Part shown: piece by piece, positions 18,237 to 28,556 of the stretch
Position numbering within the stretch: position 1 is the first letter of the stretch
Layout of the letters: every line of letters starts with the position of its first letter
Origin: Candidatus Nitrospira neomarina
Lineage (GTDB): Bacteria > Nitrospirota > Nitrospiria > Nitrospirales > UBA8639
DNA length: 64,000 nt
NCBI RefSeq assembly: GCF_032051675.1
Contig: NZ_CP116968.1
Location: forward strand, 4,581,001 to 4,645,000
Reading direction: 5' to 3'
Notes under the pieces: generated by a model
The model's database searches: none
Told to the model about the DNA's origin: nothing
The model's input: the letters and a program-made list of their open reading frames with translations, nothing else
Made by a program: the position numbers and the translations under genes

Positions 18237-20138
18237 ATGCTCTACGCCTTAATTCCTCTCCTCCCACTCCTGGCCTTTGTCATCCTCGGGCTGTTCGGTC
18301 ATTGGATCAAAGACCGAAGCCATTGGGTGGCCGTGCCTGCCGTCCTGGGATCGTTCCTTCTTTCCATCATGGCGCTTGCCGACGTGGCGGGTGGTCAGGC
18401 GCTTCAGATACCTCTCTATACGTGGGCGGATTCGGGAAACCTTCATATTGCCTTAGGGTTATTCATCGATCAGCTTACGGTCGCGATGTTGTTGCTTGTC
18501 ACCATTGTGAGTTCGTTGGTCCATGTCTATACGATTGGCTACATGCATGGAGAGCCGGGTTACGCTAGGTTTTTTAGCAATATCGCGCTCTTTACCTTTT
18601 CTATGTTGATGCTGGTGATGTCCGATAATTTCCTGCAACTTTTTGTTTTTTGGGAAGCCGTGGGTCTTTGCTCCTACCTGTTAATCGGCCATTGGTATGA
18701 GCGCGAGTCTGCCAGAGCAGCGGCCACCAAAGCGTTTCTGGTGAATCGAGTCGGGGACTTCGGATTTATGTTGGGTATTCTGCTGATCTTTGTCACCTTC
18801 GGCAGTTTGCACTATCAGGAGGTGTTTCCTCAGTTGGATCAAAAGTCTGGAGGCCTGGTAAATCTTCTTGGTTCTGTCGGAGGTCATTGGGAAATATCGG
18901 TGATGACCTTGATCTGCCTGTTGTTATTCGTCGGGGCGGTTGGAAAATCTGCTCAAGTGCCTCTGCATGTGTGGTTACCGGATGCGATGGAGGGTCCCAC
19001 TCCGATATCAGCACTTATTCATGCGGCGACGATGGTGACGGCAGGGGTCTTTATGGTTGCCAGATTTGCTCCGTTGTTTAACCTTTCTCCCGTGGCTATG
19101 GATGTAGTGGCAGTGGTGGGTGGAGCCACGATGTTTATTGGCGCGACCATCGCGTTGACGCAAACCGATATCAAACGGGTTGTGGCCTATTCCACGCTCA
19201 GTCAACTCGGCTACATGATGATGGCCTGTGGGCTGGGTGGCTATATTGCCGGAATGTATCATCTTCTGACCCATGGAGCATTTAAGGCCTTGTTATTCCT
19301 CGGGTGTGGGTCGGTGATTATTGCTCTTCATCATGAACAAGATATGAAACATATGGGTGGACTCAAGGATAAGCTGCCTGTGACGTATTGGACCTTTCTT
19401 ATTGGGGCTCTGGCGCTGTCCGGTTTTCCTCTCACTGCGGGATATTTCAGTAAAGATGAATTACTCCTGGCTGCCTGGATGTCTAGTGGCCTGGGTAAAG
19501 TTCTGGCCGTCTTAGGATTACTGACGGCTCTCATGACAGCTTTTTACAGTTTTCGATTGGTATTTGTGACATTTTGGGGAGAATCACGAGTGGATCCTCA
19601 CCATGCCAACCATGTGCATGAACCGTCAAAAGCGATGACGATTCCTCTTCTGTTTCTTGCCGTGCTGAGTATCCTCACAGGATATATTGGAATTCCGGAA
19701 TTTTTGGCTCCCGCATTTCCCGGTGCTGGGAGTGTTGGAGGTCATCACGAAGGATCGGCGGCCTTGGGCATTATGGCGACGGCCACCGCAATGGGCCTGT
19801 TAGGGATTGCGGGCGCCTATTGGGTCTATGTCAAATCGCCAGGCTTGCCGGACCGTTTGGCGAATCAGTGGCGATCGCTGTATCAGTTCTCCTTGAATAA
19901 ATGGTTTGTGGATGAGGCCTATGACCGGACCGTGGTCATACCAACATTGAATTTTGCGGATCGGTTATGGAAACGGGTGGATATTGCGGTGATTGATGGT
20001 GCGGTCAATGGAGTGGCGCGAGCCGTGGCCTGGGGAGGATGGGTGACGCGAAGACTTCAAAGCGGACAAGCACAGAATTATGCGCTGGCCATGACTGTCG
20101 GCGCGGCGGTTATTTTAGGTGCGATGATCTTTTATTAA
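18237..20138 (+). CDS. nuoL: NADH-quinone oxidoreductase subunit L
   Basis: Largest antiporter-like pump subunit (MrpA-like), at the far end of the membrane arm. The 633 residues have about 16 hydrophobic helices. The conserved Glu is in FVFWEAVGLCSYLLIG, and Lys sits in the broken helix region LLFVGAVGKSAQVPLHVWLPDAMEGPTPISALIHAATMV. The C-terminal stretch from about residue 520 fits the long amphipathic lateral helix and last anchor. It begins 4 bp after nuoK. Only one L-type gene is present in this operon. Confidence 0.97.
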   Translation: MLYALIPLLPLLAFVILGLFGHWIKDRSHWVAVPAVLGSFLLSIMALADVAGGQALQIPLYTWADSGNLHIALGLFIDQLTVAMLLLVTIVSSLVHVYTIGYMHGEPGYARFFSNIALFTFSMLMLVMSDNFLQLFVFWEAVGLCSYLLIGHWYERESARAAATKAFLVNRVGDFGFMLGILLIFVTFGSLHYQEVFPQLDQKSGGLVNLLGSVGGHWEISVMTLICLLLFVGAVGKSAQVPLHVWLPDAMEGPTPISALIHAATMVTAGVFMVARFAPLFNLSPVAMDVVAVVGGATMFIGATIALTQTDIKRVVAYSTLSQLGYMMMACGLGGYIAGMYHLLTHGAFKALLFLGCGSVIIALHHEQDMKHMGGLKDKLPVTYWTFLIGALALSGFPLTAGYFSKDELLLAAWMSSGLGKVLAVLGLLTALMTAFYSFRLVFVTFWGESRVDPHHANHVHEPSKAMTIPLLFLAVLSILTGYIGIPEFLAPAFPGAGSVGGHHEGSAALGIMATATAMGLLGIAGAYWVYVKSPGLPDRLANQWRSLYQFSLNKWFVDEAYDRTVVIPTLNFADRLWKRVDIAVIDGAVNGVARAVAWGGWVTRRLQSGQAQNYALAMTVGAAVILGAMIFY

Positions 20139-20213
20139 TATGTATGGCCGAACGTAGGATGGAATACGCGTTATGGTTCAACAGACAACCGTATGGCAGG
20201 AGATCTTTCAATC

Positions 20214-21797
20214 GTGACTGAGATGGTCATTCCAACAGGAGGGATACCCTGGCTCACGATTGTGCTGATTTTCCCGCTGCTCGGAGTGGTCGCGGTCTTG
20301 CTCGCTCAGGAGGCACTTTCACGATCTATTGCGTTGACGGTCTCCATTCTGACTTTGCTGGCCTCATTGCCTCTGTGGGTTGCGTTCGACAATGCTCAGG
20401 CCGGCATGCAATTTGTGGAAAAGCATCTCTGGATTGATTCTCCCGCCATTCATTATTCACTGGGTGTGGATGGGATCAGCATGCCGCTTGTCCTCTTAAC
20501 CACCTTGCTCACTCCCCTTTGTATCCTGGTCTCCTGGACGTCGGTTCAAACCAGAATGAAAGAATTCCTGATCAGTCTGTTGGTGATGGAAACGGCGACG
20601 ATCGGCGTGTTTGCGGCGTTAGATTTTGTGCTGTTTTATGTGTTTTGGGAAGCCATGCTGATTCCCATGTATCTCCTGATTGGCGTCTGGGGTGGGCCGA
20701 ACCGGGTCTATGCGGCGATTAAGTTTTTCCTGTATACCCTGGCCGGGAGTTTCTTGCTCCTGGTAGCGATTTTGGTGCTGTTTTTTGAAGGTGGACGAAC
20801 CTTTGATATTTTGGCGTTAACCCACGCGTCCTATGCTCCCGGGTTGCAATCCCTGTTATTCTGGGCCTTTTTTGCGGCCTTTGCGGTGAAAGTCCCTATG
20901 TTTCCCTTTCATACGTGGCTCCCGGACGCCCATGTTGAAGCACCCACTGCCGGGAGCATCATCCTCGCCAGTGTCTTGCTTAAAATGGGAACCTATGGGT
21001 TTTTACGATTTTCCTTGCCCATGTTGCCTGATGCCTCAGTTGCCTATACTCCCGTCATCATGACCTTGTCGGTCATCGCCATTATTTATGGCGCCTACAT
21101 GGCGTTAGCGCAATCGGACCTCAAGAAACTTATTGCCTATTCCAGTGTCAGTCACATGGGGTTTGTCACCCTGGGAATTTTTGCGTTAAATGCCCAGGGT
21201 ATTGAAGGTGCGATCCTTCAGATGATCAACCACGGCATTACGACCGGCGCGCTCTTTATGTGTGTGGGCATCATTTACGAACGGACGCATAGCCGGCAAA
21301 TTACCGATAACGGCGGGTTGGCGAACGCCATGCCTAAATATGCAACATTTTTTGTGATTTTTGCGTTGTCTTCTGTTGGCCTTCCAGGCATGAACAGTTT
21401 TGTCGGAGAGTTTTTAGTTCTGGTTGGCACCTTTGCCTGGAGCAAACTGACAGGAACCCTTGCGGCTTTGGGGATTATTTTGGCTGCCGCCTATATTTTG
21501 TATTTGGTGCAACGGATGATCTATGGGCCGGCCTCTCCGCAGATGCTCCCCAAATTAACTGATTTGAATGTCCGTGAATTCGGCCTGCTGGTCCCGTTGG
21601 TGGTGTTGGTGTTTTGGATCGGGCTCTATCCGAAACCGTTACTGGATGTGATGCATGCGAGCGTGGCGCGGGTCATCGCGTCTCAATCTACATCAGTCAT
21701 GGTTCAGGAGGGGGGAGATGGCCGAGGGCACACCCTGGCGATGACGGCCGAGGCATCCGGGCATCGGCTCATCATGAAGGGTGATGTTGCCCCATGA
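20214..21797 (+). CDS. nuoM: NADH-quinone oxidoreductase subunit M
   Basis: Antiporter-like proton pump subunit of complex I, about 527 residues with 14 helices. The conserved Glu is in LFYVFWEAMLIPMYLLIG and the pump Lys in FAAFAVKVPMFPFHTWLPDAHVEAPT. The reading frame is open from ATG 20193, but an AGGAG (20199-20203) inside that extension points to GTG 20214 as the start; ATG 20223 is also possible. The final 40 residues are polar. The stop overlaps the nuoN start by 4 bp (ATGA). Confidence 0.96.
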   Translation: MTEMVIPTGGIPWLTIVLIFPLLGVVAVLLAQEALSRSIALTVSILTLLASLPLWVAFDNAQAGMQFVEKHLWIDSPAIHYSLGVDGISMPLVLLTTLLTPLCILVSWTSVQTRMKEFLISLLVMETATIGVFAALDFVLFYVFWEAMLIPMYLLIGVWGGPNRVYAAIKFFLYTLAGSFLLLVAILVLFFEGGRTFDILALTHASYAPGLQSLLFWAFFAAFAVKVPMFPFHTWLPDAHVEAPTAGSIILASVLLKMGTYGFLRFSLPMLPDASVAYTPVIMTLSVIAIIYGAYMALAQSDLKKLIAYSSVSHMGFVTLGIFALNAQGIEGAILQMINHGITTGALFMCVGIIYERTHSRQITDNGGLANAMPKYATFFVIFALSSVGLPGMNSFVGEFLVLVGTFAWSKLTGTLAALGIILAAAYILYLVQRMIYGPASPQMLPKLTDLNVREFGLLVPLVVLVFWIGLYPKPLLDVMHASVARVIASQSTSVMVQEGGDGRGHTLAMTAEASGHRLIMKGDVAP

Positions 21798-23275
21798 CGC
21801 TTCCTCTGGCCGATCTCGTTCTCATTCTTCCTGAATTGCTCATTGTGGGCATGGCCTGTCTGATTCTCGTTCTTGATCCCATTACGCCTGCACACAAAAA
21901 AGATCTCCTGGCGTGGATGAGTCTTGGCATTCTGGTAGTCAGCAGCGTGGTGACGCTGAGTGGTTTTGGTGAGCGGGTGATGGCCTTCAGTGATTTAGTG
22001 GTCGTGGATTCGTATGCGGTATTTTGGAAAATGTTGCTGTATCTGGTGAGCGGCCTGACCATTTTATTGTCAATGGGGTACCTCAAAGAGGAAAAGATCC
22101 AACTCGCGGAATACTACGCATTTGTCCTGTTGGCATTGACCGGAATGATGGTGATGGTATCGGGGGCTGATTTGCTCACGATCTATCTGGGAATCGAACT
22201 GATGTCGATTACCCTCTATATTATGGCCGGGTTCAAGCGATTTGAGCTGCGGTCAATCGAATCTTCGGCTAAATATTTTGTGTTGGGAGCCTTTTCCTCA
22301 GGAATTTTGCTCTATGGGATTTCGATTATTTTCGGTGTCACTGGAAGTACGCGGCTGGTGGAAATCGCAGCGGTGGTTAATGGGCGCGGGATCGATGACC
22401 CGTTGGTCTTCATTTCGCTCATGCTGCTGATCGTGGGATTTGGATTTAAAGTTGCGGCAGTGCCCTTCCATATGTGGACGCCCGATGTGTATGAAGGGGC
22501 CCCGACGTCTGTGACGGCGTTTATGGCGGTGGCTTCCAAGGCGGCCAGCTTTGCTGCGTTCCTTCGTGTTCTTCTGGAAGCCTTCGGTGGAATCAAACCG
22601 GATTGGAATCTGTTGATCCTGGTTATCTGTATTATCACGGTGGCCCTTGGCAATCTTGTGGCCATTGTTCAGACCAACGTGAAACGGATGCTGGCTTATT
22701 CCAGCATTGCCCATGCGGGTTATGCATTGATTGGTGTCGTGGTCGCCGGGTGGGCCGGGATAGAAGGGGCGGTGTCGTCTCAGGGCGTCTCGAGCCTGAT
22801 GCTCTATCTGGCCATTTATTCGTTTATGACGATAGGCGCATTTTCCATGGTGGCCGTTTTACGGAAGGGTGGCCTGGAAGGCGAGGAAATAGAAGATTTT
22901 ACCGGATTAGCCAAGCGACATAAGGGTGGCGCGTTTCTCATGTTGGTGTTTATGGTGTCGTTGGCGGGAATTCCTCCCACCGCCGGGTTCATTGGGAAAT
23001 TGTATCTTTTCATGGCGGCGGTTAATGCCGGATTGGCATGGCTGGCGATCATTGGATTGATCTTTGCCGCCATTTCAGCTTTTTTCTATTTGCGCATTGT
23101 CATGGTGATGTATATGCGTGAGCCATCTTCCGAACAGGAATTGCATACCCGATTGATTCTTTCTCCCCAGGTATCGTTTGTGTTGGCTTGCGCCGTTGCC
23201 GGTGTGGTTTTACTCGGGATCTTTCCAGGTCCGCTGGTTTCGGTTGCAGACCTTTCCTCTCTCTCCCTGAAATAA
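21794..23275 (+). CDS. nuoN: NADH-quinone oxidoreductase subunit N
   Basis: Third antiporter-like pump subunit, 493 residues with 14 helices. The conserved Glu lies in LLTIYLGIELMSITLYIMAGF and the pump Lys in IVGFGFKVAAVPFHMWTPDVYEGAPT. Its ATG overlaps the nuoM stop. It ends the nuo operon; 55 bp further on begins a convergent permease gene, with no clear terminator between them. With this gene all 14 complex I subunits (13 genes, C and D fused) are present. Confidence 0.97.
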   Translation: MTLPLADLVLILPELLIVGMACLILVLDPITPAHKKDLLAWMSLGILVVSSVVTLSGFGERVMAFSDLVVVDSYAVFWKMLLYLVSGLTILLSMGYLKEEKIQLAEYYAFVLLALTGMMVMVSGADLLTIYLGIELMSITLYIMAGFKRFELRSIESSAKYFVLGAFSSGILLYGISIIFGVTGSTRLVEIAAVVNGRGIDDPLVFISLMLLIVGFGFKVAAVPFHMWTPDVYEGAPTSVTAFMAVASKAASFAAFLRVLLEAFGGIKPDWNLLILVICIITVALGNLVAIVQTNVKRMLAYSSIAHAGYALIGVVVAGWAGIEGAVSSQGVSSLMLYLAIYSFMTIGAFSMVAVLRKGGLEGEEIEDFTGLAKRHKGGAFLMLVFMVSLAGIPPTAGFIGKLYLFMAAVNAGLAWLAIIGLIFAAISAFFYLRIVMVMYMREPSSEQELHTRLILSPQVSFVLACAVAGVVLLGIFPGPLVSVADLSSLSLK

Positions 23276-23330
23276 CTCTCGGTTGTGTGATTCAACTCCT
23301 GTCTTTCAGTTTGTCGTCGGGCTGACAAGA

Positions 23331-24209
23331 TTAGTCCGTTTGCCCGAAACCTAATACGACCACTCCGATCATCATCAACACTGCACCAATCAACCGCTCC
23401 CCTGCGTATTTTTCCTTCAAAAACATCCATCCCCACATAACGGCGAAGAGAATACTCGATCGCTTTATGGCGATGACGGAAGGAACCGGTCCCAGACTGA
23501 GAGCGGTATTGTGGACGAGGAGGCCTATGGTCTGAAAGAGGCCGACGAGCAACAGGGTGCCGAGAGTGGTCCGGCGAGGAGCGGCAATATTCTTTCCCGG
23601 CAGGAATCGTAGCAAGAACAGAAATCCGATCGTCATCACGCTGGAAATGGAGAGGCTCCAAAAGAGAGGAGAGGAATTCTGCACGCCGATTTTGTCAAAA
23701 TTCGACGTGAGGCTATATATGAACGCCACGGACAGCATTCGCCTTGGACCCGGTTCCCGGAAGATCGCGAACAATGGCGCAAGAAGACCATGGTGTATTG
23801 ATTGGATGTGGAGGACATACGCTCCCCCCACAATACAGAAGATGCCCACGATATCCTGTGTCGTCGGGATATCCCCGACCAGGAAAGGTGAGGTGATCAA
23901 TAAAAAAAGAGGAGTAAATGAAACGAAGGGAATGGCCAGGGACAGATCGGAACTTTGTAAGGCTCTCATGAATTGGAACAGGGCCAAAACATTCAATGTT
24001 CCTCCAATGAGCAGTGCCCACCCATACCCGGGGCCCAGCAAAGGGACTGAATCCGTGAACAGGACAATGCTCAGAAGTATGGGAATGGGAGTCGCACCAG
24101 CGGCTAAAGCCGCCAGTTGAGGGGAGACGGATCGCAGTCCCTGCTTACTCAGGAGGTCTTTCAGGGATTCGCTGAGTGCCGCCAACAGAGCAAAATACAT
24201 CCAGCTCAT
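23331..24209 (-). CDS. EamA/DMT-superfamily permease
   Basis: Inner-membrane protein of the drug/metabolite transporter superfamily, 292 residues with about ten hydrophobic helices arranged as two five-helix EamA repeats. The end of the second repeat, SSILFAVMWGWMFLKEKYAGERLIGAVLMMIGVVVLGF, is the most typical EamA segment, and FTPLFLLITSPFLVGDIPTTQDIVGIFCIVGGAYVL is its counterpart in the first repeat. The substrate cannot be predicted. It is convergent with nuoN and stands at the end of a minus-strand group with no functional link visible. Confidence 0.85.
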   Translation of the reverse strand: MSWMYFALLAALSESLKDLLSKQGLRSVSPQLAALAAGATPIPILLSIVLFTDSVPLLGPGYGWALLIGGTLNVLALFQFMRALQSSDLSLAIPFVSFTPLFLLITSPFLVGDIPTTQDIVGIFCIVGGAYVLHIQSIHHGLLAPLFAIFREPGPRRMLSVAFIYSLTSNFDKIGVQNSSPLFWSLSISSVMTIGFLFLLRFLPGKNIAAPRRTTLGTLLLVGLFQTIGLLVHNTALSLGPVPSVIAIKRSSILFAVMWGWMFLKEKYAGERLIGAVLMMIGVVVLGFGQTD

Positions 24210-24405
24210 GTAGGGATCCCCAATTCAGAAGATTTCGAGGTGAAATAATTGATCACAAATATGGTTGAAATGCAGGTTGCTAGGAACGCGTGTCCAGGAT
24301 CTTACAATGAATACCTGCATGCCACCAGTGGATTCATCTGATGTTCCCGGGACGATGCGGAAACGAATAGGAAAGGGTCCGTCGTCAGGGTCTTACGGCG
24401 AGGAC

Positions 24406-25191
24406 TTAGGAAGCCAGGAGGTTAGGACAGTGCTGGAAGACTTCCTGAAGAGCCGCATACAGTTGGCCGGATGCGGTAAACATGGGGCTTTGGAGTGGTT
24501 GTGAGGGAAGAGAACAAGTGGCTCCACGTGACAGTAGATAGTGGGTCAGATTCCGTTGGCCGGAAAGAGCGGCAGAATGGAGGGGCGTGATGCCAATGGC
24601 ATTAGTGGCATCGATCGGCGCGCCGGAATCCAGAAGTAGGCGAGTCATGTCGGCATCTCCGGTTTGTGCGGCGATGTGCAGTGCCGTCCAGCCTTCTTGA
24701 AATGAGGATTGAACGGTTGCGCCGCGAGCTAACAGAAAAGACGCCATCCGGTGGTGATGCTCTTGCACGGCAATGTGGAGGGGCGTGATGTTTCCTTTAA
24801 AGCCATCTATGGGCGCACCGTGCTGGAGGAGGAGATCGGCGATATCCACATGTCCTCCCTTCGCGGCGAAATGGAGAGGCGTCCATTCGGACTGATAAAT
24901 CGCCTCAGGGTCTGCTCCTTTTTGTAACAGGAGACGAGTAATCGTAAATTGCCCGGATCTTGCGGAAAAATGGAGAGGCGTCGCCCCTTGTGGGGTGCGC
25001 TGATTGACATCGGATCCTTGAACGACCAGCTTCTGAACCAGGGGTAAATTGCGATTTTGGATGGCTTGAAGAAGATCGGGTTCCTGGGAAAAAGAAAAGG
25101 TGTTCCACTCTGACGCCAATGCATAGGACAGAAGAATGCCAATACATACCATCACATATTTGACTATGGTGAATTCACGTGATTGCGACAT
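24406..25191 (-). CDS. Exported ankyrin-repeat protein
   Basis: A 261-residue protein with an N-terminal hydrophobic signal/anchor (YVMVCIGILLSYALA) followed by about six ankyrin repeats. The consensus G-x-TPLHxAA is clear in TPQGATPLHFSARSGQ, WTPLHFAAKGGHVDIADLLLQHGAPIDG, ITPLHIAVQEHHH, WTALHIAAQTGDADMTRLLLDSGAPIDA and ITPLHSAALSGQ. Ankyrin arrays bind other proteins; a periplasmic scaffold is likely, with no enzymatic domain. In several bacteria exported ankyrin proteins are tied to catalase or stress functions, but nothing nearby supports a specific role. The ribosome site is weak. Confidence 0.82.
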   Translation of the reverse strand: MSQSREFTIVKYVMVCIGILLSYALASEWNTFSFSQEPDLLQAIQNRNLPLVQKLVVQGSDVNQRTPQGATPLHFSARSGQFTITRLLLQKGADPEAIYQSEWTPLHFAAKGGHVDIADLLLQHGAPIDGFKGNITPLHIAVQEHHHRMASFLLARGATVQSSFQEGWTALHIAAQTGDADMTRLLLDSGAPIDATNAIGITPLHSAALSGQRNLTHYLLSRGATCSLPSQPLQSPMFTASGQLYAALQEVFQHCPNLLAS

Positions 25192-25556
25192 GAGAGAACG
25201 GTTTCTTTGCTTGAAAGATGAATGGAAACGGCATCAGGAGTCGCCCAATGAGCATTAAGATGTAGCGAACGTCAAAGCGGTGGCCTACACCATTCCCCAT
25301 TTGAAGGGGTGCGTTCCCCGCGCTCTTTTTGTGGTGCTTGTGGGTTGCGTGGGGAATCTATGCTGCAAAAAATTACAAGTGATTTTTGGAAATTCTGGAA
25401 GAGCTGAGTAGGTCAGGCCCGGTATTCACGAATGGGTAGGGGTACGGACAACGCTGTCAATTCTTCACGAACTCAAAAAAAAAGGGATTTACGGAAGTGG
25501 GGAAGAGAGGAGCTATGGATTATGGGGATACGGCGGGTGAGACAGGAGCGCGGGAA
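25192..25556. other. Gene-free gap with nested inverted repeat
   Basis: No supported gene between the divergent-side end of the ankyrin gene and the next minus-strand gene. ATTCCCCA (25292-25299) and TGGGGAAT (25350-25357) form a perfect 8-bp inverted repeat that encloses a GGGG-CCCC hairpin (25306-25319). No clear promoter was seen, so whether this is transcribed is unknown. Confidence 0.4.
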
Positions 25557-26213
25557 CTATGGGGCTGCGCTGGTTAAAGCCGGGTTCTTTGTCGGCTGTT
25601 CTGAGTCATTATGGTCTGATTCCATCTGGAGACACGGGAACTGGTCGGCTTGGTGTATCAGTCCCTTCAAAACCTTGTGCCAATGTGTTGCCGTATCTAA
25701 GGATTTTTCAAAGAGAATGCCCCCTTCCTTGGTTTCCATATTGAGGAAATTGACAGCATGGAACGGTTCGTCTTCATCATGGATCCACACCATGAGGTCG
25801 ATTCGCTGGTTATCTTTTTGGGAAGAGGAGGTCTGCCAACTCTTGATCAGTCTTTCCGCGTTTGGGTGCATGAGTTCTTGAAATGAGATAAGGGACTTCG
25901 GGGCAGTTCGTAACGTTTCGTTAAGGACTGCTCCATTTTTTACCAGAAACGAACCGACCAGGTTTGAAATATGAAGTAATCGTGGTGGGACCGTCGGAGT
26001 CTGTAACAGGCAAATATTGAGATTGTGTTCGTTGACAGCAATACCTCCATGCCCATCGGTGCTCATGAACATTTGTGAGGGAACGAAGCTTGTGCCCTGG
26101 ATTCGGGTTTCTTCTTTTTTGTTTTTCGTTTTAGGACTCAGGCTTAATGTGAGCATAATGGCCCCGAGTGCAAGGTATACCACCAACACTATGAACATCA
26201 GGACGAAATCCAT
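25557..26213 (-). CDS. Membrane-anchored protein of unknown function
   Basis: A 218-residue protein I do not recognise. It has one N-terminal transmembrane helix (residues about 3-26, FVLMFIVLVVYLALGAIMLTLSL), a short basic linker (SPKTKNKKEE) and then a soluble domain of mixed alpha/beta character, with LLHISNLVGSFLVKNGAVL and RIDLMVWIHDEDEPFHAVNFLNME. The N-terminal anchor plus periplasmic-type domain is reminiscent of ExbD-like topology, but the sequence does not show the ExbD signature. AAAAGGA lies 8 nt before the ATG. It stands alone between two gene-free stretches. Confidence 0.62.
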   Translation of the reverse strand: MDFVLMFIVLVVYLALGAIMLTLSLSPKTKNKKEETRIQGTSFVPSQMFMSTDGHGGIAVNEHNLNICLLQTPTVPPRLLHISNLVGSFLVKNGAVLNETLRTAPKSLISFQELMHPNAERLIKSWQTSSSQKDNQRIDLMVWIHDEDEPFHAVNFLNMETKEGGILFEKSLDTATHWHKVLKGLIHQADQFPCLQMESDHNDSEQPTKNPALTSAAP

Positions 26214-26780
26214 CGATGAATCCTTTTGACTGGGAGAGTTCTTACAGTGTTGTTAATAGATCGAAACGGGATATGACTCGTGAGTATTGTGAAATTTTGC
26301 TTGTCACCCTTAAGCCGTAGGTGGCTTTCGCTAGCCAGAATAAGGGAGAACATGCAGCAATCCCCTGGTACTCATGGCTCTCCCTTTCGCGTACCCTGTG
26401 ATGAGAAAATGTTGTTATCGCAACCAAAAAGTCAGAGGGGGTGTCCAAAATATTGGTACTGCCATTATTTCGAACCGGCTTTCAATATATTATTTCGGCA
26501 GAATCGGAAATTGGCTTTATGGGTGTATGAAGAAATATGTTGTGGATAAAAATCAGCCTCTTCTTGATAAGAGGTTTATAAGAAAATAGGGGGTGCTGAA
26601 ACATCAAAACTTCAAGATTCGCAAAGGAAGATGTCGCTGGTGTGGAATAGGGGAACGAGCCGGTATAGGGTGCTGGTCCTTAGGGTATGATCTTCAGGAT
26701 TCGTTGAAGTTCCTCAGGTCATTTGCTAAGCTGACCTTCATTTTTTTACCCATCAATAGAGACACGTGGCAGGAGAACAC
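26214..26780. other. Gene-free upstream region of purH with stacked hairpins
   Basis: About 570 bp with no supported gene. CCCTTA (26307-26312) and TAAGGG (26341-26346) enclose two overlapping inner hairpins, AAGCC/GGCTT and GGCT/AGCC. GGGAGA (26344-26349) can alternatively pair with TCTCCC (26379-26384), so two exclusive folds are possible. The rest is AT-rich and featureless to me. No known riboswitch consensus was recognised. Confidence 0.38.
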
Positions 26781-28337
26781 ATGGCAAAATTGGCAAAGGC
26801 GCTGATCAGCGTATCCGATAAAACCGGTCTAGAGAAAATGGCCAAGGGGTTGGCGGCACTTGATGCGGATATTTTGTCGACAGGTGGAACTGCCAAGATG
26901 CTCCGGGACGCCGGGGTTGCCGTGACCGAGGTGGCAGATTACACCGGGTTTCCTGAAATCTTGAACGGACGGGTGAAAACGTTACATCCGAAGATTCATG
27001 GCGGGTTATTAGGGCGGCGTTCGGTGGATGCGCATGTACGGCAAATGGAAGATCAAGGGATTGAGCCCATTGATGTCGTGATCGTCAATCTTTACCCATT
27101 TGAAGCGACCATTGCGAAGCCTGGCTGTACGTTTGAAGAAGCCATTGAAAACATTGATATCGGGGGACCGTCCATGCTCCGGTCGGCGGCCAAGAACCAT
27201 GAAGATGTCCTGGTGGTAGTCGATCCTCAGGATTATGAGCGGGTCCTGGAAGCCTTGCAGTCGGGAACGGTCTCTTTAGGCTTGCGACGCGAGTTAGCCA
27301 AAAAAGTTTTTGACCATACCGCCAGGTATGACAGCCTGATCGCCAATTATCTCACCACCAAGTTAGCCGATACCTCAGAGCAAAAATTCCCCTCGTTGTT
27401 GTGTCTGTCGTATGAAAAGGTCGAAGATCTGCGGTATGGAGAGAATCCGCATCAGGCTGGTGCGGTGTACCGGGACCGGCAGACCAAAGAAGCCTCGCTT
27501 TGCCAGGCCAAACAACTTCATGGCAAGGCCATGTCTTATAATAATTACTTAGATGCGAATGCGGCGTTGGAACTTGTGAAGGAGTTTGATGAAACGGCGG
27601 TCGTCATCGTCAAACACAATAATCCCTGCGGGGTCGCTATCGGGGATATGCCGGTGGAGGCCTATGTCCGGGCGCGAGAAACGGATCCGGTTTCGGCTTT
27701 TGGCGGGGTTATTGCCTGTAATCGAAACGTCGATCTGGCCATGGCCAAAGAAATCACCTCGACATTTGTGGAGGTATTGATTGCGCCGGCATTTTCGGAA
27801 GAGGCTCTGGCTGAACTTCAACGAAAAAAAGATTTGAGGCTATTAGCGGTGGGTGCGTTGGAAAGTGCTCAACGGGATGCCTTGGACATGAAAAAAATTG
27901 TGGGCGGGATCTTAGTGCAGGACCGGGATCTTGGGTCGTTGCGTGAGATGGGTGAATTATCCATGCCAAGTGAACGACAGCCGACCGACTACGAGTATCA
28001 AGCCTGCGATTTTGCCTGGAAAGTCTGCAAGCACGTCAAGTCCAATGCCATTGTTTTTGCCACGCAGACCCAAACCGTCGGCATTGGCGCCGGCCAAATG
28101 AGCCGGGTTGATTCGGTGAAACTGGCTCAAATGAAAGCGAATCTTCCCATCAAAGGGTGCGTGATGGCTTCCGATGCCTTTTTCCCGTTTCGTGATGGCA
28201 TTGATGCCGCCGCAGGCGCAGGGATTACCGCCGTGATTCAGCCAGGAGGGTCTATTCGGGATAAGGAGATCATCCAAGCCGTTGATGAGCATAAGATGGC
28301 CATGATTATGACGGGCATGCGCCACTTCCGTCATTAA
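26781..28337 (+). CDS. purH: Bifunctional AICAR transformylase / IMP cyclohydrolase
   Basis: Catalyses the last two steps of de novo IMP synthesis: formylation of AICAR and ring closure to IMP. The N-terminal MGS-like cyclohydrolase domain covers about residues 1-195 ([35 protein letters not shown]). The C-terminal transformylase domain covers the rest, with the catalytic KHNNPCGVA and [12 protein letters not shown] motifs. An in-frame GTG at 26766 exists, but AGGAG lies 5 nt before ATG 26781, which gives the usual 518-residue protein. purD follows on the same strand after 219 bp. Confidence 0.97.
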   Translation: MAKLAKALISVSDKTGLEKMAKGLAALDADILSTGGTAKMLRDAGVAVTEVADYTGFPEILNGRVKTLHPKIHGGLLGRRSVDAHVRQMEDQGIEPIDVVIVNLYPFEATIAKPGCTFEEAIENIDIGGPSMLRSAAKNHEDVLVVVDPQDYERVLEALQSGTVSLGLRRELAKKVFDHTARYDSLIANYLTTKLADTSEQKFPSLLCLSYEKVEDLRYGENPHQAGAVYRDRQTKEASLCQAKQLHGKAMSYNNYLDANAALELVKEFDETAVVIVKHNNPCGVAIGDMPVEAYVRARETDPVSAFGGVIACNRNVDLAMAKEITSTFVEVLIAPAFSEEALAELQRKKDLRLLAVGALESAQRDALDMKKIVGGILVQDRDLGSLREMGELSMPSERQPTDYEYQACDFAWKVCKHVKSNAIVFATQTQTVGIGAGQMSRVDSVKLAQMKANLPIKGCVMASDAFFPFRDGIDAAAGAGITAVIQPGGSIRDKEIIQAVDEHKMAMIMTGMRHFRH

Positions 28338-28556
28338 CAGATCCAACCTCGACATTTTTCACTATCTTCTGTAGTTCATTTGTTCTGACTTGACAGGTTT
28401 TATTCTGTTGTTTCGTCTCTTTTCGGCTTTCTGGATTCGTGAGGAAAATGTGTGGAAGCGATTATCAGGGCATAGCGTAGGTGAAAGTAAGAAGATTGGG
28501 GCAATGTTCCTGACCTCCGTATGTTGAAGGGATGACGTGAGGCACAAATTTTTCCG

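Noticed and set aside
23276-23330. Bidirectional terminator between nuoN and the permease gene
   Set aside because: Only a 5-bp TTGTC/GACAA pairing without T-run was found.
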